A stretch of DNA of 64,000 nucleotides from Rhodalgimonas zhirmunskyi (GTDB taxonomy: Bacteria > Pseudomonadota > Alphaproteobacteria > Rhodobacterales > Rhodobacteraceae), in contig JANFFA010000002.1 in the NCBI GenBank assembly GCA_030848925.1, forward strand, positions 310,001-374,000, given 5' to 3'. Each line of letters opens with the position of its first letter. Positions within the stretch are counted from its first letter, which is position 1. Below are positions 16,924 through 28,452 of this stretch, in pieces. The notes under the pieces are model-generated. The model was given only the letters and a program-made list of their open reading frames with translations, had not been told where the DNA came from and searched no databases. The translations under genes were made by a program, and so were the position numbers.

Positions 16924-17832
16924 ATGCTCGAACTCAACCAGAACGCCGCCGCAGCCGCCGGACCCGATGTGATCAAGGATGTCTCCGAGGCCGATTTCAT
17001 GGCCGAAGTCGTCGACGCCAGCCAAGAGGTGCCGGTGATCGTCGATTTCTGGGCGCCGTGGTGCGGCCCCTGCAAACAACTCGGCCCGGCCCTCGAGGCC
17101 GAGGTGGCCAAGGCCGGCGGCAAGGTCCGCATGGTCAAGGTCAATGTCGACGAAAACCAGATGATCGCAGGCCAGTTGCGTGTGCAGTCCATCCCCACCG
17201 TCTATGCCTTCTGGCAGGGCCAGCCGGTCGATGGTTTCCAGGGCGCGCTGCCCGCCTCCGAACTGGCCAAGTTTGTTGAGAAAACCGCCGCACTCGCCGG
17301 TGACGATGGCCTCTCCGAAGCCGTCGCCGCCGCCGAAGAAATGCTCGCAGAAGGCGCCGCAGACGATGCCGCGCAAACCTTTCAGGCCATCCTCGGCGAA
17401 GACCCGGCCAATGCGCCCGCTTACGGCGGCCTGATCCGCGCCCTCATCGCCCAAGGCCACCTTGACGAAGCCGAGGCCACGCTCAACGGCGCCCCCGCCG
17501 AAATCACCGACAAACCCGAAATCGAAGCCGCACGCGCGCAACTCGATCTCGCCCGCGAAGCGGCCAACGCCGGCCCGGTCGATGACCTCAAGGCACAGGT
17601 CGAAGCCGATCCCGAAAATCATCAGGCCCAGTTCGACCTCGCCCAAGCGCTGCACGCCCATGGCGATGTCGAAGGCGCGGTCGAGCAACTTCTCGACCTC
17701 TTCAAGCGGGATCGCGATTGGAACGACGGCGCCGCCAAGGCCCAGCTTCTCAAGATTTTCGAAGCGCTTCCGCCGCAAGATCCAGTGGCACTCAACGGCC
17801 GTCGCAAGCTCGCTTCGATGATCCTCGTGTAA
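16924..17832 (+). CDS. Thioredoxin-domain protein with TPR tail (YbbN/CnoX-like)
   Basis: A 302-residue protein. Residues ~20-125 are a thioredoxin fold with active site WCGPC (Cys47, Cys50) and the cis-Pro element SIPTVYAF. The rest is helical, alanine-rich, tetratricopeptide-like: repeated A-E-x-x-L-A/D units through residue ~290. This is the CnoX/YbbN architecture, a chaperone-redox protein that hands substrates to GroEL and DnaK. Unlike E. coli CnoX, which lacks a full CXXC, this one keeps both cysteines, so disulphide reductase activity is likely. It is followed after 29 bases by the Lon-like gene. Confidence 0.92.
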   Translation: MLELNQNAAAAAGPDVIKDVSEADFMAEVVDASQEVPVIVDFWAPWCGPCKQLGPALEAEVAKAGGKVRMVKVNVDENQMIAGQLRVQSIPTVYAFWQGQPVDGFQGALPASELAKFVEKTAALAGDDGLSEAVAAAEEMLAEGAADDAAQTFQAILGEDPANAPAYGGLIRALIAQGHLDEAEATLNGAPAEITDKPEIEAARAQLDLAREAANAGPVDDLKAQVEADPENHQAQFDLAQALHAHGDVEGAVEQLLDLFKRDRDWNDGAAKAQLLKIFEALPPQDPVALNGRRKLASMILV

Positions 17833-17861
17833 AGCGTGGGCTTCCGCGCTATCATCACGCC

Positions 17862-18506
17862 ATGAGCAAACAGATCGACCTTCCCGAGGTGATCCCGGTC
17901 TTTCCGCTGCCGGGCGCGGTGCTGTTGCCGCGCTCGCGTCTGCCGTTGCACCTGTTCGAACCGCGCTACCTCGCCATGTTCGACGATGCCCTGAAAACAT
18001 CCGGACGCCTGATCGGCATGATCCAACCGAACGAGGTTCCGGGCCGCGAAGGCACGGGCCTGATGACCATCGGCTGCGTCGGTCGCATCACCCAGTTTTC
18101 GGAAACCGAAGACGGTCGCTACATGATCACGCTCTACGGCCTCTCGCGCTTTCGCATTCTGGGCGAGGTCGAAGGCTTCACCCCCTACCGTCGCGCCTGC
18201 GTCAGCTGGGACGGGTTCGAACGCGACCGTGGCCCCGAAGACCACGACCCCCAGTTCGACCGACCCAGCTTCCTTGCCACGCTGGAACGGTTTCTCGAAA
18301 CCAAGGGGCTCAACACCGATTGGGACACTCTGAAAGACGCCGACGACGAATTGCTGATCAACTCGCTGTCGATGCTTCTCGATTTCGAACCCGAAGACAA
18401 ACAGGCGCTGCTCGAAGCGCCCTCGCTCAGCACCCGGCGCGAAACGCTGATCATGCTGATCGAATACGCACTTCACGGCGGCAAGGGGGATAACCTGATC
18501 CAATGA
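17862..18506 (+). CDS. LON substrate-binding (PUA-like) domain protein
   Basis: A 214-residue protein that corresponds only to the N-terminal substrate-binding domain of Lon protease: [26 protein letters not shown] is the diagnostic start, followed by [10 protein letters not shown] and a helical tail. There is no AAA+ or Ser-Lys protease domain, and the length is normal for this stand-alone family. Its role is unclear; a part in protein quality control is suggested by the upstream chaperone-like thioredoxin. The last four bases overlap the Trm112 start. Confidence 0.9.
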   Translation: MSKQIDLPEVIPVFPLPGAVLLPRSRLPLHLFEPRYLAMFDDALKTSGRLIGMIQPNEVPGREGTGLMTIGCVGRITQFSETEDGRYMITLYGLSRFRILGEVEGFTPYRRACVSWDGFERDRGPEDHDPQFDRPSFLATLERFLETKGLNTDWDTLKDADDELLINSLSMLLDFEPEDKQALLEAPSLSTRRETLIMLIEYALHGGKGDNLIQ

Positions 18507-18733
18507 ACGACGATAACAACACCGCACCCCAAGATTCGGCACCTCAAGCTGGCGCGCGCGCCAGCTTCGACCGTCACATGCTCGAAGCACTGGTTTGCCC
18601 GCGAACGCAGATGCGGCTTGAGTATGATGCCGAAAAGCAGGAATTGATCAGCCGAAGCGCCAACCTCGCCTATCCGATCCGCGATGGCATCCCGGTGATG
18701 CTGGTCGATGAGGCGCGCACCCTCGAAGACTAG
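18503..18733 (+). CDS. Trm112-family protein
   Basis: A 76-residue protein with the short Trm112/YcaR pattern [27 protein letters not shown]...[13 protein letters not shown]. Eukaryotic and archaeal Trm112 activates methyltransferases; bacterial homologues are small stand-alone proteins of unclear partner. Only one of the usual zinc-type cysteines is present, as in many bacterial members. A polar ~24-residue N-terminal extension precedes the domain. ATG overlaps the stop of the Lon-like gene (ATGA). Confidence 0.88.
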   Translation: MNDDNNTAPQDSAPQAGARASFDRHMLEALVCPRTQMRLEYDAEKQELISRSANLAYPIRDGIPVMLVDEARTLED

Positions 18734-18753
18734 GCCCCGCGCTCGGCGGCCTC

Positions 18754-19965
18754 TTAGCGCATCAATTCCGGCAATTCGCCCGTCAGCCCAGCCGCTTCGC
18801 GTAGGAATGTCCGGCGCAGACCGGGCATCGCCCCCACCGCGCCCATGCCGATATCGCGAACCGCCCGCAACAGCGGATTGTCGTTCGAAAACAGCTTGTT
18901 CGTCGCATCCGTGGCCAGCGCAAGGATATGCGTATCGAACCGCCGCCACTCCTGATACCGCGCCAGAACCAGCGCGCTGGCGAAATCTTCGCCCCGCTGG
19001 CGGGCATGGTCGATCACGTCCACCAATGCGGCGACATCGCGCAGCCCGGCGTTCAGCCCCTGCCCGGCAATCGGATGCATCCCATGCGCCGCATCCCCGA
19101 TCAGGGCCAGCCGGTCGGCCACAAACGAATTCGCCACGGTCAGCTTAAGCGGATAGGCAAACCGTTTGCCCTTGAGGCTGATCTCGCCCAGAAAATCGCC
19201 GAAGCGTGGGCGCAGCACTTCCATATACTCGGCATCCGGCAGCGCATTGATCGCCGCCGCGTTGGCATGGGTCTCGGACCAGACAATTGAACTCACGTTG
19301 CCGGGCAGCGGCAGGATGGCCAGCGGCCCTGGCGGCATGAAGAACTGATGCGCGATCCCATGGTGTGGCTTTTCATGCGCGATGGCGCAGACCAGCGCCG
19401 TTTGCCCGTAATCCCATCCCGTGCGCTTGATGCCCGCGCGCTGTGCCGTGCCGCTTTCGCGCCCGTCACAGCCCACCAGAAGCCGCGTGCGCAGGGTCTT
19501 CCCGCTTTCCAGCGTCACGGTGATGCCACTGGCATCCGCTTCCTGTGCGGTGACGCGATCCTCGATCTGGGTGATGTTCTTTTCCTTGCCCATCGCTTCA
19601 AGGAAAGCGCGGCGCAGGTAGCGATCCTCAAGCATTTGGCCCATCGGGCCTTCTTCGATCTCGGCACTGTCGAATTGCAGGAAAAACGGCGCAGGCCCCT
19701 CGCCCGCGCGGCCATCACTGGCCTTGATCTGGTTCATCGGCTGGGCGTGATCCACAACCTCGCTCCAGATGCCGATCCGGTCCAGCAACCGCACCGAGGC
19801 CAGCGCCATCGCATAGGCCCGCCCATCGAACGCCGCGTTCTTGCGCGCTTTTTCCGGCAGGGCGTCGATCACCGTGACGGTAAAGCCCTTCTGGGCCAAG
19901 GGAAGCGCCAGTGCAGGGCCGTTAAGGCCGCCGCCGACGATCAGGATATCGCTGTCATATGTCAT
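18754..19965 (-). CDS. UbiH/Coq6-family FAD-dependent hydroxylase
   Basis: A 403-residue aromatic hydroxylase of the UbiH/UbiF/Coq6 group. It shows the FAD-binding dinucleotide fold ILIVGGGLNGPALAL, the middle motif VGCDGRESGTAQRAG, and the family C-terminal motif IGDAAHGMHPIAGQGLN. These enzymes hydroxylate the ubiquinone ring; which carbon this one targets cannot be decided by eye. The frame runs on to 20112, but ATG at 19965 directly precedes the FAD motif. It is convergent with the Trm112 gene (20-base gap) and divergent from the amidase. Confidence 0.92.
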   Translation of the reverse strand: MTYDSDILIVGGGLNGPALALPLAQKGFTVTVIDALPEKARKNAAFDGRAYAMALASVRLLDRIGIWSEVVDHAQPMNQIKASDGRAGEGPAPFFLQFDSAEIEEGPMGQMLEDRYLRRAFLEAMGKEKNITQIEDRVTAQEADASGITVTLESGKTLRTRLLVGCDGRESGTAQRAGIKRTGWDYGQTALVCAIAHEKPHHGIAHQFFMPPGPLAILPLPGNVSSIVWSETHANAAAINALPDAEYMEVLRPRFGDFLGEISLKGKRFAYPLKLTVANSFVADRLALIGDAAHGMHPIAGQGLNAGLRDVAALVDVIDHARQRGEDFASALVLARYQEWRRFDTHILALATDATNKLFSNDNPLLRAVRDIGMGAVGAMPGLRRTFLREAAGLTGELPELMR

Positions 19966-20040
19966 GGCGGGATGTAAGGCGATGGATGCGGGATTGTCCA
20001 TGCAGCACTTCGCCGCTAGCTTCGCGCCAAGCTTGACCGC

Positions 20041-20081
20041 GGGATGCCTCCGGCGGGAGTATTTTGGGAAAAATGAAAGGG
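20041..20081 (+). repeat. Intergenic repeat GCCTCCGGCGGGAGTATT, copy 1
   Basis: GGGATGCCTCCGGCGGGAG followed by TATTTTGGGAAAAATGAAAGGG. An inverted copy lies at 34055-34095 with most bases identical. Here the tail AAAGGG supplies the ribosome binding site for the amidase ATG at 20087. I recognise this as a repeat common between genes in Roseobacter-group genomes. Confidence 0.8.
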
Positions 20082-20086
20082 TGGGC

Positions 20087-21415
20087 ATGAAAGACTGGCT
20101 GTGGATGAGCATGGGCGATCTGGGGCGCGGAATCGAAGCCGGGGAAATCGACCCGCTCGACCTGACCCGAACCTATCTGGATGCGATCAAGGCGCATGAA
20201 CTGAAGGACCGGATCTATGCCCGGCTGACCGAAGAGCGTGCCTTGGCCGAGGCCGAGGCCGCCTCGAAACGGGCCAAGGCTGGGCAACGGCGCGGTCCGC
20301 TCGATGGCGTGCCGGTCAGTTGGAAAGACCTGTTCGACACGGCGGGTGTCGCGACCGAATCCGGATCGGCGCTGCTCGAGGGCCGCGTTCCGGACGAGGA
20401 CGCTCTAGTTCTGAAAACCGCCACGCTGGCCGGGACGATCTGCCTTGGCAAAACGCATATGTCGGAACTTGCCTTTTCCGGGCTGGGCCTGAACCCGGTG
20501 ACCCAAACCCCGCCCTGCGTGAACGATGCCGGCGCGGTTTCGGGGGGGTCGTCCTCGGGGGCGGCGGCCTCGGTCGCGTTTGGCCTTGCGCCTTGCGGGA
20601 TCGGCTCGGACACCGGCGGATCGGTGCGTATCCCTTCGGCGTGGAACGATCTGGTCGGGCTGAAGACAACCTCGGGGCGGGTGTCGCTGCAAGGCGTCGT
20701 GCCGCTTTGCGCGCGCTTCGATACCGTCGGCCCCCTTTGCCGAACGGTCGAGGACGCCGCGCTGATGCTGGCCGCGTTGGAAGGCGGCCGCGCCGCCGAT
20801 CTGCGCGGGGTGAGGGCCAAGGGCCTGCGCATCGGCGTGTTGCAGACCGCCGCGCTCGACGATGTGCGCGAAGGGCCGATGGGGGCCTATCAAGGCGCGC
20901 TCGACCGGCTTGGGCAGGCGGGCGTCCAGCTCGAAAATTTCGAGGCACCCGAAGTCAGCCGCGCGCTGGCACAATCCGTCGTCACCTTCACCGCCGAGGC
21001 CTATGGCACGTGGAAAGAAGACATCGAGGCCGCCCCCGACAAGATGTTCCACGAAATCCTCGAACGGTTCCGGGCGGGCGCACAGCACAGCGGGCCGGAT
21101 TTCGTGCGCGCGTGGCAGATCCTTGATGAATGCCGCGCCGAATGGAATGCGCGTGTCGCGGGCTATGACGCCGTAATCATCCCATCCGCCCCGATCCTGC
21201 CGCCCAACGTAGAGCGGCTTTTGAACGATCACGACTATTACGTGACCGAGAACCTTCTGGCCCTGCGCAACACCCGGATCGGCAACATGCTGGGCCTGTC
21301 CGCCATCACCCTGCCCACCGGCGTGCCCTCTTGCGGCGTGATCCTGATGGGCAAACCGATGGGCGAAGAGGCGCTGCTCAGGGTGGCCGCCGCCTGCGAA
21401 ACGGCGCTGGCCTGA
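20087..21415 (+). CDS. Amidase-signature hydrolase
   Basis: A 442-residue amidase-signature family enzyme. The Ser-cisSer-Lys triad is visible: Lys80 in VPVSWKDLFDT, Ser155 in SGGSSSGAAAS, and nucleophile Ser179 in GSDTGGSVRIPSAW. Members hydrolyse small amides, aryl-acyl amides or charge-transfer intermediates such as Gln on tRNA; the absence of gatB/gatC neighbours and the divergent C-terminus argue against GatA. The substrate is unknown. The longer frame from 19841 runs through the intergenic repeat, so ATG 20087 is chosen. Confidence 0.92.
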   Translation: MKDWLWMSMGDLGRGIEAGEIDPLDLTRTYLDAIKAHELKDRIYARLTEERALAEAEAASKRAKAGQRRGPLDGVPVSWKDLFDTAGVATESGSALLEGRVPDEDALVLKTATLAGTICLGKTHMSELAFSGLGLNPVTQTPPCVNDAGAVSGGSSSGAAASVAFGLAPCGIGSDTGGSVRIPSAWNDLVGLKTTSGRVSLQGVVPLCARFDTVGPLCRTVEDAALMLAALEGGRAADLRGVRAKGLRIGVLQTAALDDVREGPMGAYQGALDRLGQAGVQLENFEAPEVSRALAQSVVTFTAEAYGTWKEDIEAAPDKMFHEILERFRAGAQHSGPDFVRAWQILDECRAEWNARVAGYDAVIIPSAPILPPNVERLLNDHDYYVTENLLALRNTRIGNMLGLSAITLPTGVPSCGVILMGKPMGEEALLRVAAACETALA

Positions 21416-21421
21416 AATCCT

Positions 21422-21457
21422 TCGGGGGGGGTTGGCCGAAAAACCACACCCCCCCGG
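21422..21457. other. GC-rich imperfect hairpin after the amidase gene
   Basis: A run of eight G after the amidase stop pairs imperfectly with a run of seven C, with GG/CC and a small internal loop nearer the apex. No T-run follows. It may terminate or stabilise the amidase transcript. Confidence 0.4.
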
Positions 21458-21563
21458 AAAAGCGGCGTCGTCTTGATGGACGGATCATCCCCCCTCGTCT
21501 AATCTCGACACAAACGGGACACCAAAAAGTCCCGGCCCAGAGGCAGTAAAAAGCAGTATCATC

Positions 21564-22742
21564 ATGTTTCCCGATCGGTTCTCGAACCTGCCGGAATATG
21601 CATTCCCGCGCCTGCGCGCGCTTCTCGACCCGCTAGAGCCGGGCGGAGAAGAAGTGCATATGACCATTGGCGAGCCCAAACATGCCTTCCCGGCGTGGGT
21701 GAAGGATATTATCGCCGAAAACGCCGATGATTTCGGCCGTTACCCCACGAACGAAGGCACCCCGGGCCTGTTGCAGGCCATCGGGGATTGGGTCTCCAAA
21801 CGCTTCGACGTGAAGCTCGATCCGCAAAGCCAGATCATGGCGCTCAACGGCACGCGCGAAGGGCTTTACAACGCCGCAATGGCGCTGGTGCCCGAACAGG
21901 TGCGCGGCGAACAGGCGCTGATCCTGATGCCAAACCCGTTTTATCAGGTCTACATGGTGGCCGCGATGTCGATCGGCGCAAAGCCCATCTTCGTGCCCGC
22001 GACGCGTGGCACCGGCTACCTGCCCGATTACGCCGGCCTGCCCACCGATATGCTCAACCGCACCGCCGCGGCCTATATCTGCTCGCCCTCCAATCCGCAG
22101 GGCGCCGTGGCAAGCCGCGAATACCTGCGCGAACTGATCGAACTGGCCGAGCATTTCGATTTCAAGATTTTCGCCGATGAGTGCTATTCCGAAATCTACC
22201 GCAAGGATGCCCCTCCCGGTGCGCTGGACGTGGCGCAGGAAATGGGCGCCGATCCCGAACGCGTGGTGATCTTCCACTCGCTTTCAAAGCGGTCGAACCT
22301 GCCGGGCCTGCGTTCCGGCTTCATCGCCGGCGGACCCGAAAGCATCAAGCGGATGCGCACGCTGCGCGCGTTCGCGGGCGCGCCCCTGCCCCTGCCCCTG
22401 CAGGCCGCAGCCGAGGCTGTCTGGCGCGACGAAGAGCACGTCATCGAAAACCGCCGCCTTTATCAGGAAAAATACACCGTCGCCGATCAGGTCTTTTCCA
22501 GCATTCAGGCCTATCAGGGGCCCGAGGCCGGGTTCTTCCTCTGGCTTCCGGTGGAAAATGGCGAGGCGGCCACGAAAAAGCTCTGGCAGGAAACCGGCAT
22601 TCGCGTGCTTCCGGGGGAATACCTCGCGCGCGATGTGAACGGGCAAAATCCGGGGCGGGAATACATCCGGGTGGCGATGGTCACCCCCAAAGAAGAAATG
22701 GAGCACGCGCTCATCCGGTTGCGTGACTGCATCTACAAGTGA
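21564..22742 (+). CDS. Class I/II aminotransferase, DapC-like
   Basis: A 392-residue fold-type I PLP enzyme. [16 protein letters not shown] contains the PLP lysine and matches the succinyldiaminopimelate aminotransferase (DapC) subgroup; [11 protein letters not shown] and [11 protein letters not shown] are the substrate and Asp-Tyr PLP motifs. The likely reaction is N-succinyl-2-amino-6-oxopimelate to N-succinyl-LL-diaminopimelate in lysine and peptidoglycan-precursor synthesis. The stop lies 14 bases before the ftsK ATG, so the two are probably co-transcribed. The exact substrate is inferred. Confidence 0.87.
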   Translation: MFPDRFSNLPEYAFPRLRALLDPLEPGGEEVHMTIGEPKHAFPAWVKDIIAENADDFGRYPTNEGTPGLLQAIGDWVSKRFDVKLDPQSQIMALNGTREGLYNAAMALVPEQVRGEQALILMPNPFYQVYMVAAMSIGAKPIFVPATRGTGYLPDYAGLPTDMLNRTAAAYICSPSNPQGAVASREYLRELIELAEHFDFKIFADECYSEIYRKDAPPGALDVAQEMGADPERVVIFHSLSKRSNLPGLRSGFIAGGPESIKRMRTLRAFAGAPLPLPLQAAAEAVWRDEEHVIENRRLYQEKYTVADQVFSSIQAYQGPEAGFFLWLPVENGEAATKKLWQETGIRVLPGEYLARDVNGQNPGREYIRVAMVTPKEEMEHALIRLRDCIYK

Positions 22743-22756
22743 GGACGAGGGAAAAG

Positions 22757-25957
<3,201 letters not shown>

Positions 25958-25989
25958 GAAGGCCCAAGCTGGCCTGAAGCCACGCGAAC

Positions 25990-26073
25990 GGTGGGCAATC
26001 TGCCCACCTGATCGCCCCGCCGATCCGGCATGTTATCGCTTAACCATTGGGATAGGGGCAGACTGCCCCTATC
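25990..26073 (+). other. Two related hairpins between ftsK and lolA
   Basis: GGTGGGCA-ATC-TGCCCACC (25990-26008, 8-bp stem) and GATAGGGGCA-GAC-TGCCCCTATC (26051-26073, perfect 10-bp stem). Both have three-base loops and share a GGGCA/TGCCC top. Neither has a clear T-run; the second is followed by TTCTG. Possible roles are weak termination of ftsK or protection of the lolA mRNA 5' end. Confidence 0.65.
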
Positions 26074-26115
26074 TTCTGCCGTATGAACCACGGTGTCAGG
26101 AAAGGTTGCCTTCGA

Positions 26116-26718
26116 ATGAAATTTGCCCGTCTCGCCCTCGCCACCGCGCTCAGTGTCGGCCTTGCGATGCCCGCCATGGCGGAAAAGCTCTCGCTCAACC
26201 AGATTTCACAATATCTGAACACGCTGCAAACAGCGCAGGGCAGCTTTACCCAGATCAACGATGACGGCACGATCTCGACCGGCACGATCTTCATCAAGCG
26301 CCCGGGCAAGATTCGTTTCGAATACAACCCGCCAGAAGAAACGCTGGTGCTGGCCTCGGCCGGGGCGGTGGCGATCTTTGATCCTAAAACCAATCAGGGC
26401 CCGGAAAGCTATCCGCTCGACCGTACCCCGCTCAAAATCATTCTGGCCAAGAACGTCGACCTCGCCCGCGCCAACATGGTCACCGGGCACAGCTATGATG
26501 GCACCGCCACCATCGTTACGGCACAGGACCCCGAGCATCCCGAATACGGCAATATCCAGCTCAAGTTCACCGACAGCCCCGCAGAGCTGCGCCAATGGAT
26601 CATCAACGATGACAGCGGCAACCGCACCACGGTGATTCTCGGCGCGCTGAAAAAGGGCGGCTCCCTGCCCAACCGGCTGTTCGACATCACACTGAACACC
26701 GAACGCGATTCGCGCTGA
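26116..26718 (+). CDS. lolA: Outer-membrane lipoprotein carrier LolA
   Basis: A 200-residue periplasmic chaperone that ferries lipoproteins from the inner to the outer membrane. A Sec signal ends near AMAEK (residue ~22). LNTLQTAQGSFTQINDDGTISTGTIFIKRPGKIRFEY is the typical LolA N-terminal half, with the conserved GxxxxxRPGxxR(F/W)xY element. Position right after ftsK is a common alphaproteobacterial order. ATG 26116 has AGGAAAGG upstream; the frame start at 26083 would add an untypical leader before the signal. Confidence 0.95.
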   Translation: MKFARLALATALSVGLAMPAMAEKLSLNQISQYLNTLQTAQGSFTQINDDGTISTGTIFIKRPGKIRFEYNPPEETLVLASAGAVAIFDPKTNQGPESYPLDRTPLKIILAKNVDLARANMVTGHSYDGTATIVTAQDPEHPEYGNIQLKFTDSPAELRQWIINDDSGNRTTVILGALKKGGSLPNRLFDITLNTERDSR

Positions 26719-26735
26719 ACGACGCGGCGCGTGGC

Positions 26736-27323
26736 CTAGCGAAACCGGCGACAGCTGCGCAGCTGCGCCTCATAGGTTCCGGCCCGCGCCGCTACTTCGC
26801 TTGAAATCCGCAGCAACCACGCCTTCGAATTATGCGTGCCGCGCCGATACCCGGTGTGGCCCTCGTGGTAATTCAGGTACTGCGCCCGCGCATCATTTAG
26901 CGATATGCCGTTGCGATCACGCGTGATGTTGAAATACCAGCCCATGAAATCGGCGGCGTCCCGAATATCATCGCGCCGGGCGCGGGGATTGTTCGTCGCC
27001 TTCTGGTATTCTTCCCACGTCGCATCCAGCGCCTGCGCATAGCCATAGGCGCTCGATTGCCGCCCCATCGGAATCACACCGAGGGACCAGCGAAACGGCG
27101 TGCGCGCGTCTGCGATGAACTTGCTCTCTTGGTAAAGCGTTGCCATTTGAACGTGCACCGGCACGTTCCATTTGCGCTCTGTCGCCTTGAAGGCCCGCAC
27201 GAAATGCGGCCTCTGATCAAGGATCGAACAGGCGTTATCCAAGCTTTTGGGCGCCGACGTATCCCGCGCGCCGCAGGCCGCGACGAACAGGATAAGGAAT
27301 AGGGCGCGAAGGGGTCTGCTCAT
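26736..27323 (-). CDS. Lytic-transglycosylase-type lipoprotein
   Basis: A 195-residue protein with lipobox VAAC (Cys17). The SLT-like domain shows ATLYQESKF with the catalytic Glu66, then SSAYGYAQALDATWEEYQ and LNYHEGHTGYRRG, the three goose-lysozyme/SLT motifs. It would cleave peptidoglycan glycan strands to 1,6-anhydro products at the periplasmic face of a membrane. Convergent with lolA (17-base gap). Length and lipid anchor resemble small membrane-bound transglycosylases. Confidence 0.88.
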   Translation of the reverse strand: MSRPLRALFLILFVAACGARDTSAPKSLDNACSILDQRPHFVRAFKATERKWNVPVHVQMATLYQESKFIADARTPFRWSLGVIPMGRQSSAYGYAQALDATWEEYQKATNNPRARRDDIRDAADFMGWYFNITRDRNGISLNDARAQYLNYHEGHTGYRRGTHNSKAWLLRISSEVAARAGTYEAQLRSCRRFR

Positions 27324-27556
27324 CTGCCTCTCGCTTTCTCGGGGTCTTTGCCCCGTTTTGCGAGCATTTTACCCGTTTTCGGCCACAGGCTAAAGCAGAA
27401 TTGCAAACCGGCTTACGCACACGTGATCAGCTTCCTTTTGCCGCGCCGATTTCCGCCACGTCAGCGCTGCGGATCCGGGCGTTCTGTCCAATACTGTTAA
27501 AATCAAGTTCACAGACTGTTTCCCGGATTCCTTGGTCCGCGCATGGACAAGAGACC

Positions 27557-27583
27557 CTTGAAACCATTAGTCTTGGGCTATAG
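27557..27583 (+). promoter_or_regulatory. Putative heat-shock (RpoH) promoter of hspQ
   Basis: CTTGAAA at 27557-27563 and CTATAG at 27578-27583, with 17 bases between CTTG and CTATAG, match the alphaproteobacterial RpoH pattern CTTG-N17-CYTATnT well. Transcription would begin near 27590, only about seven bases before the hspQ ATG, giving a nearly leaderless mRNA. No start-site data are available. Confidence 0.55.
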
Positions 27584-27596
27584 GGGCTGCTAACTG

Positions 27597-27923
27597 ATGC
27601 TGAAGACACGAGCGAAATATCACTTGGGCCAAGTCGTCCGGCACCGGAAACATCCGTTTCGCGGCGTCGTGTTCGATGTCGATCCGCGCTTTGCCAACAC
27701 CGAGGAATGGTATGACGCCATCCCCGAGGAAAGCCGCCCGGCCAAGGATCAGCCGTTTTATCACCTGCTCGCCGAAAACGATCAAAGCTATTACGTCGCC
27801 TACGTCAGCGAACAGAACCTGATCGCGGACTATTCGGGTGAGCCGGTCGATCACCCCGACATCCCCGACCTGTTCGGCCCGTTCCACGATGGTTCCTACC
27901 CGCTGCACTTCCAGCTGAACTAA
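27597..27923 (+). CDS. hspQ: Heat-shock protein HspQ
   Basis: A 108-residue protein matching the HspQ/YccV family over its whole length: AKYHLGQVVRHRKHPFRGVVFDVDP, then QPFYHLLAENDQSYYVAYVSEQNL and a C-terminal acidic/aromatic tail. In E. coli HspQ is a hemimethylated-DNA-binding protein and a specificity factor for Lon. TAA directly upstream in frame fixes the ATG. A good RpoH-type promoter overlaps the immediate upstream bases, in keeping with heat induction. Confidence 0.95.
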   Translation: MLKTRAKYHLGQVVRHRKHPFRGVVFDVDPRFANTEEWYDAIPEESRPAKDQPFYHLLAENDQSYYVAYVSEQNLIADYSGEPVDHPDIPDLFGPFHDGSYPLHFQLN

Positions 27924-27969
27924 GCGCGGATGGGGGGCATGATTGCCCGCCCTGCCTTCAACCTGGGCT

Positions 27970-28356
27970 TCAGACCTCTTCGATCTCGCGGTCTTCTTTC
28001 TTCCACGCGGAAAAACCGCCTTCCATCTCGGCGATGTTCTCGCAGCCCATTTCCTTGAGCGCCTTGACCGTCAAAGCCGAGCGCCAGGCAGAGGCGCAGT
28101 AAAAGATCATCTCTTTATCGGTATCGAGCCAATCCTTGTGATAGGGGCTTTCCGGATCGATCCAGAATTCCAGCATACCGCGCGGCGCATGCAGCGCGCC
28201 GGGCAGCTTGCCGTCGCGCTTCAACTCGCGCGGGTCGCGAATATCGACAAAGACCGCCGTGCCATCGGCCACGCGCGCCGCGGCCTCTTGCGTGGAATAC
28301 GAGGTGATCTGCGCCTTGGCCTGCGCCACGAGGGTCTTGACCGGTGTAATCGGCAT
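27970..28356 (-). CDS. Rhodanese-like sulfurtransferase
   Basis: A 128-residue single rhodanese domain: VFVDIRDPRELKRDGKLPGALHAPRG opens the fold and the active loop is YCASAWRSA with nucleophile Cys87. Such proteins move sulfane sulfur between carriers. There is no signal peptide. It is downstream of ggt on the same strand (96-base gap with a 7-bp GC hairpin at 28379-28402), so read-through is possible. The donor and acceptor are unknown. Confidence 0.9.
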   Translation of the reverse strand: MPITPVKTLVAQAKAQITSYSTQEAAARVADGTAVFVDIRDPRELKRDGKLPGALHAPRGMLEFWIDPESPYHKDWLDTDKEMIFYCASAWRSALTVKALKEMGCENIAEMEGGFSAWKKEDREIEEV

Positions 28357-28452
28357 CTGCGGTGTCCTTTCGCTGTTCGCGCCGGAACCTTCGCCCCGGC
28401 GCGCCCGATGTGCAACCCAGACGATCCGTGCCGCTGGGTCAGACCCGCTGGA

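Noticed and set aside
28379-28402. 7-bp GC hairpin between ggt and the rhodanese gene
   Set aside because: It has no T-run and a ten-base loop, so calling it a terminator is not justified; mentioned only under the rhodanese gene.
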